Assembly (NCBI GenBank): GCA_041905795.1
Contig: JAYRKL010000014.1
Location: forward strand, 1-64,000
Reading direction: 5' to 3'
DNA: 64,000 nt
Source of the DNA: SHVO01 sp041905795
Lineage (GTDB): Bacteria; Pseudomonadota; Alphaproteobacteria; Rhodospirillales; Rhodospirillaceae
Positions 18,411 through 27,900 of the stretch are shown here, piece after piece. Under the pieces are notes generated by a model. It saw only the letters and a program-made list of their open reading frames with translations. It was not told where the DNA came from and did not search any database. Both the position numbers and the translations under genes were made by a program. How positions within the stretch are numbered: the first letter of the stretch is position 1; the number at the start of each line of letters is the position of its first letter.

Positions 18411-20894
18411 ATGACGGCGGAACACCCCCCCGCTTCCCTTGTCGCTTACGACGAGATGGTGTCGGGCAAGCGCGCGCTCCGCCCTCATTGGCGCGACATC
18501 ATGTCCCTGGTCTGGGGCATGCCGCCGGAGATGCTGCGCGAGAAACAGGCGCGCGCCGCCGGGCACCTCGCCGCCGCCGACAACCTGTTCACCGAAGGCG
18601 CCGAGCCCCTGCCGCACTGGGGCATGGACCTCTTGCCGCTGATCATTCCCGACGCGGAGTGGCAGGGCCTCGCCGCCGGCCTCACCCAGCGCGCCAGGCT
18701 CCTCAACCTGATCCTGGAAGATGTCTACGGGCCGCAGACGCTGATCCGCGACAAATTGCTGCCGCCCTTCCTGGTGTTCAACAACCCGGCGTTCCTGCGC
18801 CCGGTCAGGTTCGTCACCAGCCCGCTGGCGCCGCCCTTGCATTTCTACGCCGCCGACCTGGTGCGCATGCCCGACGGCCGCTGGCGCGTGTTGGCCGACC
18901 GCACCCAGGCGCCCGGCGCGCTGGGTTACGCCCTGCGCCACCGCAGCGTCGCGGCGCGCAGCTTCCCCGAAGCCTTCCGCAACGCCGCCATCCATCGCCT
19001 GCACCCCTCGGTGGATCAATGGCAGGCAAGCCTGCAAGCCATCGGCGCCAAGCTCGACGATAACCCGCGCATCGTCCTGCTGACGCCGGGCCCGCACAAC
19101 GCCTCCTACCCCGAGCACGTGCTGCTCGCGCAGGAACTGGGGGTGACGCTGGCGCAGGGCTCCGACCTCACGGTGCGCGAGGGCCTGGTGTACTTGCGCA
19201 CCTTGGACGGTCTCGCCCGCGTGCATGTGATCTACCGGCGTGTCGACGGCGAATATTGCGACCCGCTCGAACTGCGCGCCGATTCCGCTTTGGGCGTTGC
19301 CGGACTGGTCGCGGCGGTGCGCGCGGGCAACGTCGCGCTGCTCAACTTGCCGGGCTCCGCCATGGCGGAGACGCCGGGTCTCGCGCCGTTCCTGCCGGCC
19401 ATCGCGCGTAAGCTGCTCGGCGAGGAACTGGCGCTGCCGGCGGTGACGACATGGTGGTGCGGACAGCACGCACCCTTGGAAGAGGTGCTCAAGACCCCTG
19501 AGAAATTCATCCTGCAGCGGGCGTTTCAGTCCGAAATCGCCCAGGTCGACCTCGCGCGCAGCAGCGATGAGGAATTGGCCGGCCACCTGAACGCGCTGCG
19601 CGCCGCGCCGGGGCAATATGTGGCGGTGGAGCGGGTGTTGCACAGCCGCGTGCCGGCTTTTGCGGACAATGGTTTGGAACCGCGGCCGGTGGTCCTGCGG
19701 GTCGGGGCGTTTTCCGCGGGCGACACCTGGCATCCGGTACCGGGCGGCGTCGCCCGCATCGCCGACAGCGACGATCAGCGCCAGGCCCTGCACCTCGGCG
19801 GCACGGTCAAGGATGTCTGGGTGCTGAAAGACGAACCCGCCGACGAAACCGCCCATGAAGGGCTGGTGGAACTGCGCAAGGCGCAGCGCGTGCCCGACGC
19901 GGTCGGCAGCCGCGTCGCCGACGACCTGTTCTGGCTGGGCCGCTACGCCGAGCGCCTGGATTCCGGCGCCCGCCAGTTGCGCGCCATCATCGCACGGCTG
20001 GTGCGCGGCACGCCCGGCGCGCGCGAAACCGCCGAACTTCAGCTGCTCGCGCGGGCCTTGCATCACAGCGGCTGGATCGGCGCCGACGACGCCCGCGCGC
20101 CCGTGGACGGGACGGTGTTCACCCTGAGCGTGGTCACCTGCATGGTGCCCAACGGCAGCGCCGCGCGATACCAGGCGTCCCTGCTCCAGATCGCCGTCTC
20201 CCTGCGCGACCGCCTGTCCCAGGACATGTGGCGTGTCATCAGCACCATGAGCCGCCCGTTGGCCCAGAATTCCGGCGATGAGTTCGACAGCCTGCTGGGC
20301 GCCCTGGACAACCTGGTGCTCGCGGGCGGCGCCTTCAACGGCACCGTGGCGGAGAACATGACCCGCGGTATGGGCTGGCGCTTCCTGGAGATCGGCCGGC
20401 GCATCGAACGCGGCATCCACATCTGCACCGCCGTGGACGCCCTGCTCGGCGGACAGCCGGCGCGCGTGGAAGCCAGCATCCGGCTGCTGCTGGAGCTGTG
20501 CGATTCGGTCATGACCCATCGCAAGCGCTTCCCCATGGATTCCTACACCCTGGCCGCCGCCGACATCGTACTGACCGAAGGACTGAACCCGCGCGGCCTG
20601 ATCTACCAGCTCGAGGCCTTGCGCCGGGAGCTGGACGGACTTATCGGCCACGACCCGTTGGCCGCGGAAAAGCAGCTGGTCGACAAGCTGCTGCAAGTCT
20701 TGCGGGCGCCGGCGCCGTTCTCCGATCTCGCCGGCGACCGCCCGACGAGCCTGGCCGCGGGCGCGCGGCTTGTCCGCGGCGAGCTGATCGGGCTCTCGGA
20801 CATGATCAGCCGCAGCTTCTTCACCCATATCAAGGTCCCCAAGAGCGTGGTGTTCGCGTCCCGGGACGGGGATGAGGACCGGGCCGCGTCATGA
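18411..20894 (+). CDS. Circularly permuted type 2 ATP-grasp protein fused to alpha-E domain
   Basis: An 827-residue fusion. About residues 1-480 are a circularly permuted ATP-grasp ligase (DUF404/DUF407 type), starting at SLVAYDEMVSG and including NNPAFLRPVRFVTSPLAPPL. The C-terminal part from about residue 500 is the all-helical alpha-E domain (DUF403), recognised by SRVADDLFWLGRYAERLD. ATP-grasp enzymes join a carboxylate to an amine through an acyl-phosphate, so a peptide or amide bond is the expected product. It begins 3 bases after the large transglutaminase and overlaps the next gene by 4 bases (ATGA), which indicates translational coupling. Confidence 0.92.
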   Translation: MTAEHPPASLVAYDEMVSGKRALRPHWRDIMSLVWGMPPEMLREKQARAAGHLAAADNLFTEGAEPLPHWGMDLLPLIIPDAEWQGLAAGLTQRARLLNLILEDVYGPQTLIRDKLLPPFLVFNNPAFLRPVRFVTSPLAPPLHFYAADLVRMPDGRWRVLADRTQAPGALGYALRHRSVAARSFPEAFRNAAIHRLHPSVDQWQASLQAIGAKLDDNPRIVLLTPGPHNASYPEHVLLAQELGVTLAQGSDLTVREGLVYLRTLDGLARVHVIYRRVDGEYCDPLELRADSALGVAGLVAAVRAGNVALLNLPGSAMAETPGLAPFLPAIARKLLGEELALPAVTTWWCGQHAPLEEVLKTPEKFILQRAFQSEIAQVDLARSSDEELAGHLNALRAAPGQYVAVERVLHSRVPAFADNGLEPRPVVLRVGAFSAGDTWHPVPGGVARIADSDDQRQALHLGGTVKDVWVLKDEPADETAHEGLVELRKAQRVPDAVGSRVADDLFWLGRYAERLDSGARQLRAIIARLVRGTPGARETAELQLLARALHHSGWIGADDARAPVDGTVFTLSVVTCMVPNGSAARYQASLLQIAVSLRDRLSQDMWRVISTMSRPLAQNSGDEFDSLLGALDNLVLAGGAFNGTVAENMTRGMGWRFLEIGRRIERGIHICTAVDALLGGQPARVEASIRLLLELCDSVMTHRKRFPMDSYTLAAADIVLTEGLNPRGLIYQLEALRRELDGLIGHDPLAAEKQLVDKLLQVLRAPAPFSDLAGDRPTSLAAGARLVRGELIGLSDMISRSFFTHIKVPKSVVFASRDGDEDRAAS

Positions 20895-21796
20895 GGCGTT
20901 ACGCCGTTCGCCATGAGACCCGCTACACTTACAGCCTGCCGGTGGACTTCGGCATGCATATGGCGCGGCTGTCGCCGGTCAACAGCACGCTCCAGAAGCG
21001 CCTGGAACATTCCATCGACGTGACGCCCGCGCCGGCATGGGCGATGGCGTTCAACGACCACTTCGGCAACGGCCTGCACCATTTCGTCATCGAGACCCCT
21101 CATACGGAATTCGCGGTGGTGCAAAAGACCCTGGTGGAGGTGACCGCCTCGGCCTGGACACCGGCATCGCCCGCGCCGGCCTGGGAGACCGTGCGCGACG
21201 GCATGCGCGCCGACGCCTTCCCGGAATATCCCGAGCCGGCGGAATTCATCTACGCCTCGCCGTTGGTGCAGCTCGATCCCGGCGCCGCGGCCTATGCCGC
21301 CGAAAGTTTCGCGCCGGGCACCGCCATGATCGCCGGAGCCTTCGACCTGGCCTGCCGCATCAAACGGGACTTCGCCTATGCGCCCGGCTCGACCACCATC
21401 GACACCCCCGTGTCCGAGATCATGCGGAAAAGACACGGCGTTTGTCAGGACTTCACCCACGCCATGCTCGCCGGCCTCCGCGGCCTGGGCCTGCCCGCGC
21501 GTTATGTCTCGGGATATCTGAAGACTCACGCCGCGGCGCCCAAGCCGGACGAAGCGCCACGGTCCGGCGACAAACTCGTCGGCGCCGACGCCAGCCACGC
21601 CTGGGTGTCGGTCTGGTGCGGGCCCGACATCGGCTGGGTGGAGTTCGACCCCACCAACGCCCTGATGGTGGCCGAGGAGCATATCGCGGTCGCCTATGGG
21701 CGGGACTTTACCGACGTCACCCCCTTGCGCGGCCTGATCACCGGCGGCGGCGATCATGCGCTGACCGTCGCGGTGAGGGTCGAGGACCTCGCCTAG
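20891..21796 (+). CDS. Transglutaminase-like cysteine protease-fold protein
   Basis: A 301-residue protein with the N-terminal beta domain typical of bacterial transglutaminase-like proteins (starts MRRYAVRHETRYTYS), followed by the papain-like core. The triad is intact: Cys185 in RHGVCQDFTH, His236 in DASHAWVSV and Asp253 in EFDPTNAL. In this operon type the enzyme is predicted to hydrolyse or transfer an amide made by the ATP-grasp partner. It overlaps the ATP-grasp gene by 4 bases and ends the operon. The next gene, a peroxidase, starts 75 bases on. Confidence 0.92.
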   Translation: MRRYAVRHETRYTYSLPVDFGMHMARLSPVNSTLQKRLEHSIDVTPAPAWAMAFNDHFGNGLHHFVIETPHTEFAVVQKTLVEVTASAWTPASPAPAWETVRDGMRADAFPEYPEPAEFIYASPLVQLDPGAAAYAAESFAPGTAMIAGAFDLACRIKRDFAYAPGSTTIDTPVSEIMRKRHGVCQDFTHAMLAGLRGLGLPARYVSGYLKTHAAAPKPDEAPRSGDKLVGADASHAWVSVWCGPDIGWVEFDPTNALMVAEEHIAVAYGRDFTDVTPLRGLITGGGDHALTVAVRVEDLA

Positions 21797-21871
21797 ACGG
21801 CCTTTTATGATCGGCGCCACTGCTCTTATTGGTCGGCAGACACTCTTGCGGACCTCGGATAAAACACCGAC

Positions 21872-22378
21872 ATGACCCCCTCCACTGCCTATGATTTCGA
21901 GCTGTCGACCTTGAGCGGCGAGCCCTTGCCGCTCAGCGCCTTCCGCGGGCAGCCGTTGGTGATCGTCAACACCGCCTCGGCCTGCGGGTTCACGCCGCAG
22001 TTCGCGGGGCTCGAGGCGTTATGGCGGGAATTCAAGGACCGGGGACTGGTGGTGATCGGCGTGCCGTCCAATGATTTCGGCGCCCAGGAACCCAATGACG
22101 CCGAGGGTATCGCCGCCTTCTGCGCGTGCACGTACGGCGTGGACTTCCCCATGGCCGGCAAACGCCATGTGCGCGGCGACGGCGCCGATCCCCTGTTCCG
22201 CTGGCTGGCGCGGGAGGGCGGCCTGTTGGGCCGGCCGCGATGGAACTTCTATAAGTACCTGGTCGGGCGTGACGGTAAACTCGTGACCTGGTTCTCGAGC
22301 CTGACGCCGCCGGGCGCCGGACGTTTCCGCCGCGCGGTCCGGCGCGCTATAGATCGCGCTATAGATTCGGGGGCATGA
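21872..22378 (+). CDS. Glutathione peroxidase (Cys type)
   Basis: A 168-residue thioredoxin-fold peroxidase that reduces hydroperoxides. The peroxidatic residue is Cys38 in NTASACGFTPQ, so it is the cysteine form and not a selenoprotein. The RWNFYKYLVGRDG block carries the conserved Trp and Asn of the active site. The FGAQEPND segment matches the family. It has a slightly longer, Arg-rich C-terminus than usual. It overlaps the GIY-YIG gene by 4 bases (ATGA), so the two are probably coupled. Confidence 0.92.
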   Translation: MTPSTAYDFELSTLSGEPLPLSAFRGQPLVIVNTASACGFTPQFAGLEALWREFKDRGLVVIGVPSNDFGAQEPNDAEGIAAFCACTYGVDFPMAGKRHVRGDGADPLFRWLAREGGLLGRPRWNFYKYLVGRDGKLVTWFSSLTPPGAGRFRRAVRRAIDRAIDSGA

Positions 22379-22647
22379 CCGCCTTCGTCTATGTCATCGG
22401 CAGCTTCGCCGGCCGTACGCTCCGGACGCAAACCTGCCGGACCTATGTCGGCTGGACCGACGACATCGCGCGCCGCGTCAAAGCCCATAACGACGGCAAG
22501 GGTGCCCGCTCCACCCGCGGCCGGGTCTGGTTCCTGCTCTATGCCGAGCGGCTCGAGGACCGCAGCGCCGCCATGAGCCGCGAATGGCATCTCAAGCGCG
22601 ACCGCGCTTTCCGCAAGCAGTTGGCTGACACGACACTCGGCCGATAG
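22375..22647 (+). CDS. GIY-YIG nuclease-domain protein (YhbQ/UPF0213-like)
   Basis: A 90-residue single-domain GIY-YIG protein. The first motif appears as VYVIGS, and the second as CRTYVGWTDD followed by the conserved Arg (IARRVKAHNDGKGARSTR). A later Glu is in SREWHLKRD. Members are small stand-alone endonuclease-like proteins linked to DNA repair or of unknown role. Translational coupling to glutathione peroxidase is visible as a 4-base overlap. The gene ends at a TAG a few bases before a repeat copy. Confidence 0.85.
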   Translation: MTAFVYVIGSFAGRTLRTQTCRTYVGWTDDIARRVKAHNDGKGARSTRGRVWFLLYAERLEDRSAAMSREWHLKRDRAFRKQLADTTLGR

Positions 22648-22649
22648 AG

Positions 22650-22758
22650 CGCTAGAGCATTTTCCGATGAAGTGGATGCCGGTTCATCGCAGAAAATGCG
22701 ACCAAACCAAAAAGATTAGAGCATGATCGCGATTCAATATGACTCGATCATGCTCTAG
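22650..22758 (+). repeat. Dispersed TAGAGC-type repeat copy with a different hairpin
   Basis: The core is TAGAGCATTTTCCGATGAAG, TGGATGCCGGTTCATCGC and AAAATGCGACCAAACC. A separate inverted repeat follows, with 13-bp arms at 22717-22729 and 22745-22757 (TAGAGCATGATCG and its complement). The core order equals that of the other copies, but the stem sequence is unrelated to the hairpins at 5.5 and 37.9 kb. Confidence 0.85.
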
Positions 22759-22782
22759 CCGCCGGTTCGCGGAAACCGGAAT

Positions 22783-23487
22783 CTAGAAGGCGACGCCGAG
22801 GGCGACGACAACGCGGTCCCCGCACGGCAGACCGCAGGCCTTGAGGTCGCTGCCGTGATAGCGCACCGCGGCGGTCAGCATCTTCCAGGCCGCGCCGACA
22901 CCCGCGCTCCAATACAGATACGAACCGCCGGCGGCCGGGCGCTGGATGGCACGGCCCAGGCCGCCTTCGATCGAGAACAGGCCCGTCACCGGGGCCTCGG
23001 CCGCAAGATCGATGAATGTCGCCGGGCCGGCGGCGCCGGAATAATCGGGCGTGTGACGGACGGTGGCGGTGACGGTGGCCGCCTCCAGCGCACCGCTCAC
23101 CGACGCAAAGGCGTCATAGTAGGCGTAATGAAGCGCGCGCGGCGCGCCGGCATAAGCCGTGTACGCGACACCCGCGTCGAACGTCAGGGGGCCGAAAGCC
23201 TTGCTGTAACCGAGGGTGCCCCATAGCTCCGCCTTGGCCGGATCGCCGGGGCCGAAATCGATCGACGATACCCAACCGTCGACGTGCAGCCCGTCGATGC
23301 CGCCGGCCTTGCTCCAGGTGAGGCTGCCCTGCACCGCCGCGTGGCCGTTGCTGTAGGAGACACCGCGGAAGACATAGTCCGTCACCACCGCCGCCGTGCC
23401 GGAGATCTCGAACGCGTTCTCTGCCGCTTGCGCCCCTGCGGGCATCAACGCCAGCGCCGCCGCGACCGTTGTTAAAGTCTTTGCCAT
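22783..23487 (-). CDS. TorF-family putative outer-membrane porin
   Basis: A 234-residue protein with a signal peptide (about residues 1-22, cleaved after AGAQA). A beta-barrel-like body follows, starting with the family signature SGTAAVVTDYVFRGVSYSNG and ending in Phe (VVVALGVAF), as outer-membrane barrels do. This matches the TorF (TIGR02001-type) family of putative porins of unknown substrate. The ATG at 23487 is preferred because the signal peptide begins there. It is divergent from the methyltransferase gene. Confidence 0.82.
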   Translation of the reverse strand: MAKTLTTVAAALALMPAGAQAAENAFEISGTAAVVTDYVFRGVSYSNGHAAVQGSLTWSKAGGIDGLHVDGWVSSIDFGPGDPAKAELWGTLGYSKAFGPLTFDAGVAYTAYAGAPRALHYAYYDAFASVSGALEAATVTATVRHTPDYSGAAGPATFIDLAAEAPVTGLFSIEGGLGRAIQRPAAGGSYLYWSAGVGAAWKMLTAAVRYHGSDLKACGLPCGDRVVVALGVAF

Positions 23488-23618
23488 AGTCCGGAATGTC
23501 CCCGCCTTTCTGTAGGGCATATCCACCACGCATGCTCTTGATTTCTTCCCGGCGGCTGGCATGGTTGACGGATGTTGCGCGCAAGGGGGACGGCCTTCGC
23601 GGAGTTTCGGAGACTGCG

Positions 23619-24404
23619 ATGGCAGAGTTCAATCAGGTTTACGCGCGCGCCGCCTATTACGATATCGCCTTCCGCCGGGACATCTCCCGCGAGGTCGCCT
23701 TCATCGCCGACGAATATCGGCGTCTCAACGGCCGGCCTTTAGCCTCACTGCTCGAGATCGCCTGCGGGCCCGGGTACCACGTGCGCGATTTCGTGCGCCG
23801 GGGCGTACGCGCCATTGGACTGGACCTGATGCCGGAGATGATCGCCTTTGCCCGGGAGCAGGCCGAGGCCGAAGGGGTGGAAGCGGAATGGATCGCCGCC
23901 GACATGCGCGGTTTCTCCCTCTCCGCGCCGGTCGACGCCATTATCACCATGTACGACAGCATCGACTGCCTTTCCACCGGCGACGACCTGGTGGACCACT
24001 TCCGTACCGTGGCCAGGAACCTGACGCCGGGCGGCATCTACCTGTTCGAAGTCACGCATCCGCGCGACTGCTCCATGTGGAATTACGGCCGCCACGCCTA
24101 TCGCGGCGAGCGTAACGGCACCAAGGTGGAGATTCTCTGGGCGGTCAACGATCCGGTGCCCGACCCCCTGACGCAGATCGCCGAAGTGCAGACCATCCTG
24201 CGCGTCACCGAGAACGGCAAGACCACCGACTATCCCGACTGCGCGCGCGAGCGTTTCACCTTGCCCCAGGAATTCATCGCCCTGATCAAGCTGGCGGGCG
24301 GCCTGGAGGTGGTCGAATGCTACGGCGACTTTGTCCAGGGTCTGAAGATGGACAACTCGCCGGCGTCGCGCCGCATGATCTTCGTGCTCAGGAAGCCGGT
24401 TTAG
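23619..24404 (+). CDS. Class I SAM-dependent methyltransferase
   Basis: A 261-residue Rossmann methyltransferase. Motif I is LLEIACGPGYHVRDF, motif II ends in GLDLMPEM, and the acidic motif after that is IAADMRGFSL. The catalytic-site loop VDAIITMYDSIDCL follows. The C-terminal half resembles small-molecule methyltransferases of the Methyltransf_25 type. The start ATG is 41 codons into a longer open frame and is chosen because the fold begins there. The SET-domain gene follows after 2 bases. The substrate is unknown; pairing with a second methyltransferase suggests a joint task. Confidence 0.85.
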   Translation: MAEFNQVYARAAYYDIAFRRDISREVAFIADEYRRLNGRPLASLLEIACGPGYHVRDFVRRGVRAIGLDLMPEMIAFAREQAEAEGVEAEWIAADMRGFSLSAPVDAIITMYDSIDCLSTGDDLVDHFRTVARNLTPGGIYLFEVTHPRDCSMWNYGRHAYRGERNGTKVEILWAVNDPVPDPLTQIAEVQTILRVTENGKTTDYPDCARERFTLPQEFIALIKLAGGLEVVECYGDFVQGLKMDNSPASRRMIFVLRKPV

Positions 24405-24406
24405 GT

Positions 24407-24940
24407 ATGAGCGAGCCGGCCTCTTTCGCCAACTTCCTGTCGCCCAAGGTGGCGGTGCGCGCCTGCACCGACAAGGCGGGGCGCGGTGTCTACGCGGTGA
24501 ACGGCATCGAAGCCGGCGAAGTGGTGGCGGTGTGGGGCGGGCGCATCGTCGGCCGCGCCCAGGCCGAGGCCATCACGCCGGACCTGCGCCGCTACATCGT
24601 GCAGGTTGAGGACGAGCAGTTCCTGGCGCCGCTGGAGCCTATCGACGCCGCCGAGCTGATCAACCATTGCTGCCAGCCCAGCTGCGGGCTGTCGGGCCAG
24701 ATTACTTTGGTGGCCCTGCGCCGCATTCAGCCCGGCGAGGAGATCACCTTCGACTACGCCACCACGGATTCCAGCGCCTTCCTGGAGTTCCCGGTGAGTT
24801 GCTCCAAAGCCCCCTGCCGCCAGAAAGTGTGCTGCGACGACTGGCGGCGCGCCGATGTGCAGGCCGCCAACCGCGGCCATTTCTCGCCGTACTTGCAGCG
24901 GCGCATCGACCGGGCGCGCAAAGCCGATGCGGCCGAATAG
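24407..24940 (+). CDS. SET-domain protein (putative protein lysine methyltransferase)
   Basis: A 177-residue stand-alone SET domain. Visible parts are GRGVYAVNGIEAGEVVA (SET-N), ELINHCCQPSCGLSGQ (the NHxCxPN-like knot motif) and GEEITFDYATTDSS (the ELxFDY-like motif). A post-SET cysteine group, CSKAPCRQKVCCDDW, can bind zinc. SET enzymes methylate lysines of proteins; in bacteria the targets are mostly unknown, with ribosomal or DNA-binding proteins as examples. It starts 2 bases after the class I methyltransferase stop and converges on the transporter fusion gene with no gap. Confidence 0.85.
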   Translation: MSEPASFANFLSPKVAVRACTDKAGRGVYAVNGIEAGEVVAVWGGRIVGRAQAEAITPDLRRYIVQVEDEQFLAPLEPIDAAELINHCCQPSCGLSGQITLVALRRIQPGEEITFDYATTDSSAFLEFPVSCSKAPCRQKVCCDDWRRADVQAANRGHFSPYLQRRIDRARKADAAE

Positions 24941-27900
24941 TTAAGCCGCCAGCAGCTTGCGGTTGGTTTCCCGCAAGCGGTTTCCGAACATGCGGCAGAT
25001 GTGCAGCAGCACTTCGGGCCGCTGCAGCACCAGGGTCGAGAACCGGTCGCGGTCCAACGTCAGCACCGCGGCGTCGGTCAGCGCCACAATCGTCGCCGAA
25101 CGCGGCTGATCGTCGAACAGCGCCATCTCGCCGAAAAAATCGCCGGCGGACAGGCGCGCCACCTCCTTGCCGTCCGCGGCGTCCGGCGAAGCGCCCAGAC
25201 GCACCGCGGCCGATCCGCCCGACAGGATATAAAGCGTGGTGCCGGTGTCGCCCTGGCGCATGATCGCCTCGCCCGCCAAATAGTCCTCGTACCCCAGGGC
25301 CTGATCCACCGACAGGAGATCGTCGAGCGACAAGCCGCTGAACAGCGGCACGGATTTGAGGAAGATCAGCCTGTTCATGATGGACTCCTCGGTCTGGGGA
25401 CTTTGCAGGTAGGCGACGGTGTCGAGGACGACGGGATCGGTCTCGGCCCGCGCGGATTGGTTCAAAAGGCCGGCGAACAGCACGCCGGCGCGGATCCAGC
25501 GGTTGGGATCCGACGCCGCCGCTTCGAGCATGGCGGCGAATTCATCGGGCGTGCCCGCGCCCTGACGCGCGGTCACGGCGTCGGCGCCGGCCTCCAGCAT
25601 CGGCAGCAGCGGCTGTACGAACCGGCGGTGGCCGATGGAGGCTATTGTTTCGACCGCATTGGCGCGGCTGCGCGCCGAGCCGTTGGAGAGGATACCCCGC
25701 ATGGCCTGGAGCGTGCGCTTGTAGCCAAGGGCGCCCAGCACATCGAGCGCCACGTCGAGGGCGCGGCGGTTCGCGTCGGCCAAAGCCGCGGCCAGCGGCG
25801 CCCAGCGGTCATGCTCACCCTCCGGCACCGGCGGCAGAATCTGCAACCAGCGGATATTGCGCCGGACGGCGCTGAAGTGGCGCGCCGCGAGATGCTGGTA
25901 GAGCATCTGGTCGACCGCGGCGCCGCCGATCTTGCCGGCGGCTTCGGTGGCGGCGTCTTCGTGCAGATCGCGGCCCGAGCCGAGCGCGCTCCGCACCGCC
26001 GGCAGCGCCGCTTCGCCGAAGCCGGCAAGCCCGGCCGCGGCCGCGAGGCGCACTTCCTTCAGGGAATCCTCGAGGCCCGCCGCCACATCGAAGATGTCGG
26101 CGGCGTCGCCTTGCGCCGCCAGCAGCCGGTAGGCGCCGGCGCGCAGAGGTCCATGGTTGTCGCCGGTGGCGGCGGCGAGGGTTTCCTTCGCCCAATCCCC
26201 AGCGCGATCGGTGGGGCCCAGCTCCGCCGCGGCCTCCAGGACGGCGGCCCGCACGGCGATAGACGGCGTATGCCGCAACCGCTCCAGGAGCGGCTGAAGA
26301 GACGGGTCGCGGCAGCGGCGGATCGCCTGCACCACGCGCAATCGCAACGGCTCGCGCGCCGCAAGCAATTCGCCAAGCACGGTTTCGACGCGCGGCGTGG
26401 CTTGGCCCCGCCGCAGCGCTTCCACGGCGGCAAGGCTGGCGACGCTGGCGGCGGGATCGCGCGTAAGTCTGTCCAGGGTTGCCGCATCCAGCCGGCAGCC
26501 GGCGGTGACGAGGGCTTCCAGCGCGGTGGCGCGCACCGACGCCTCTTCCGCTTCCAGCAGGGTTGCGAGCGTGGCGGTCAGTTCGGGCGTCAGCCGGCTC
26601 GCGAACTGACGGATGAAAATGGCGCGGATCGGTGCCGCGGCGCGCGACACCAGGTCCTCGATCTCGCGCTGGAACAGGCGCGGGTCGCTGCGGGCCGCCA
26701 GTTCCAGCCCGAGCCCCTGGCTGTGTTCGTCGCCGCTGTTCAAAAAGCGCCGGATGTCGCCGTGCAGCTCCGGCGGCACCGCGCCCGTGCCGTTCTCCAG
26801 GTCCACGGAACCCGCGCGCAGCATCTCCATCAAGCCGTGGGTGTAGGCGCGGCGGATGTAGATGCCGCAGGCCAGGAACGCGAACGCCATGACAAGGCCG
26901 ACGGCGGTGACGGCGATTTGCCCATGGTCCTGGAACAGCCATAGCCCGCCGCCGGCCAATGCCATGGCGAACGGATACATCAGGCCGTCGTTGAAGAGTC
27001 GCACCCGGCCGACGAAGCGGTGCGGCATGGCGTTGTAATTGGCGACGAAAATCGGCGCGTCGACGCTGTGCGCCCAGGGATCGTAAACCGTGTGGGCGAA
27101 GACCGCCGCCGGCAGGGTGAACCATCCGCCCAGGGCCGCGAACGCCGCGACGGTCATAGTGGGATAGACTAGGTTCATGCGCGCCACGCCGATGCGCGCG
27201 AGCAGCGGGCCGGTCACCAGCATGCTGGTGAGGATGTTCACCAGGTTGAGGGCGCCGTTGAGGATACCCAGGAACCGCGTGAGCGCCCGTTCATCCGGGT
27301 ACTCGCCAGTGTAGACCACGAACACCTGATACTCGATCAGGCTCTGCACCACGATGTTGAGGAAGACGCCGAGCGCCAGGAGGCCGACGATGGGATAACG
27401 CCGGATCAAGGGTCTGAAGGCCTTGAGGCCCTCGATCAGGCCTTCCTCGGCCTGGGGCTCCGCTTCACCCAGGGGCGGCGTGGTTTTGCGGATCGCCAGG
27501 AACAGGCCCGCCACGCCCAACAATGAGGCCGGCATGCCGAACAGGAGATCGGCGGCGGAGAAATGTTCGGCGCCGAGGCCGGCCAGCGCGCCGCCGGCGA
27601 GGCCGCCCAGCGCCATGCCGACAGCGATGGCCGTGGTGCTGCGGTTGGTCTCCACCGAGGTGAAATAGTCGGCCATCAGCACGTAAAAGATGCTGTAGCT
27701 CAGCTGCTCGAACACGCTCACCACGATATAGAGCGCGTAGAACAGGGCGATCGACTCGCCGCGCGCCAGCGGCGCCGCCGCGGTCAGCAGCGCCGCGCCG
27801 GCGCCCAGGAGCACGGTGAACAACAGCGGCCGCGGCCAGCGGTCGATGATGCGCGAGAACGCCACCGACAGCGGGATCGAGAGCGCGGCGTAGAGGACGT

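Noticed and set aside
25001..26944. 647-codon open frame on the plus strand
   Set aside because: Antisense to the HEAT part of the transporter fusion, Arg/Gln/His-rich, no recognisable domain.
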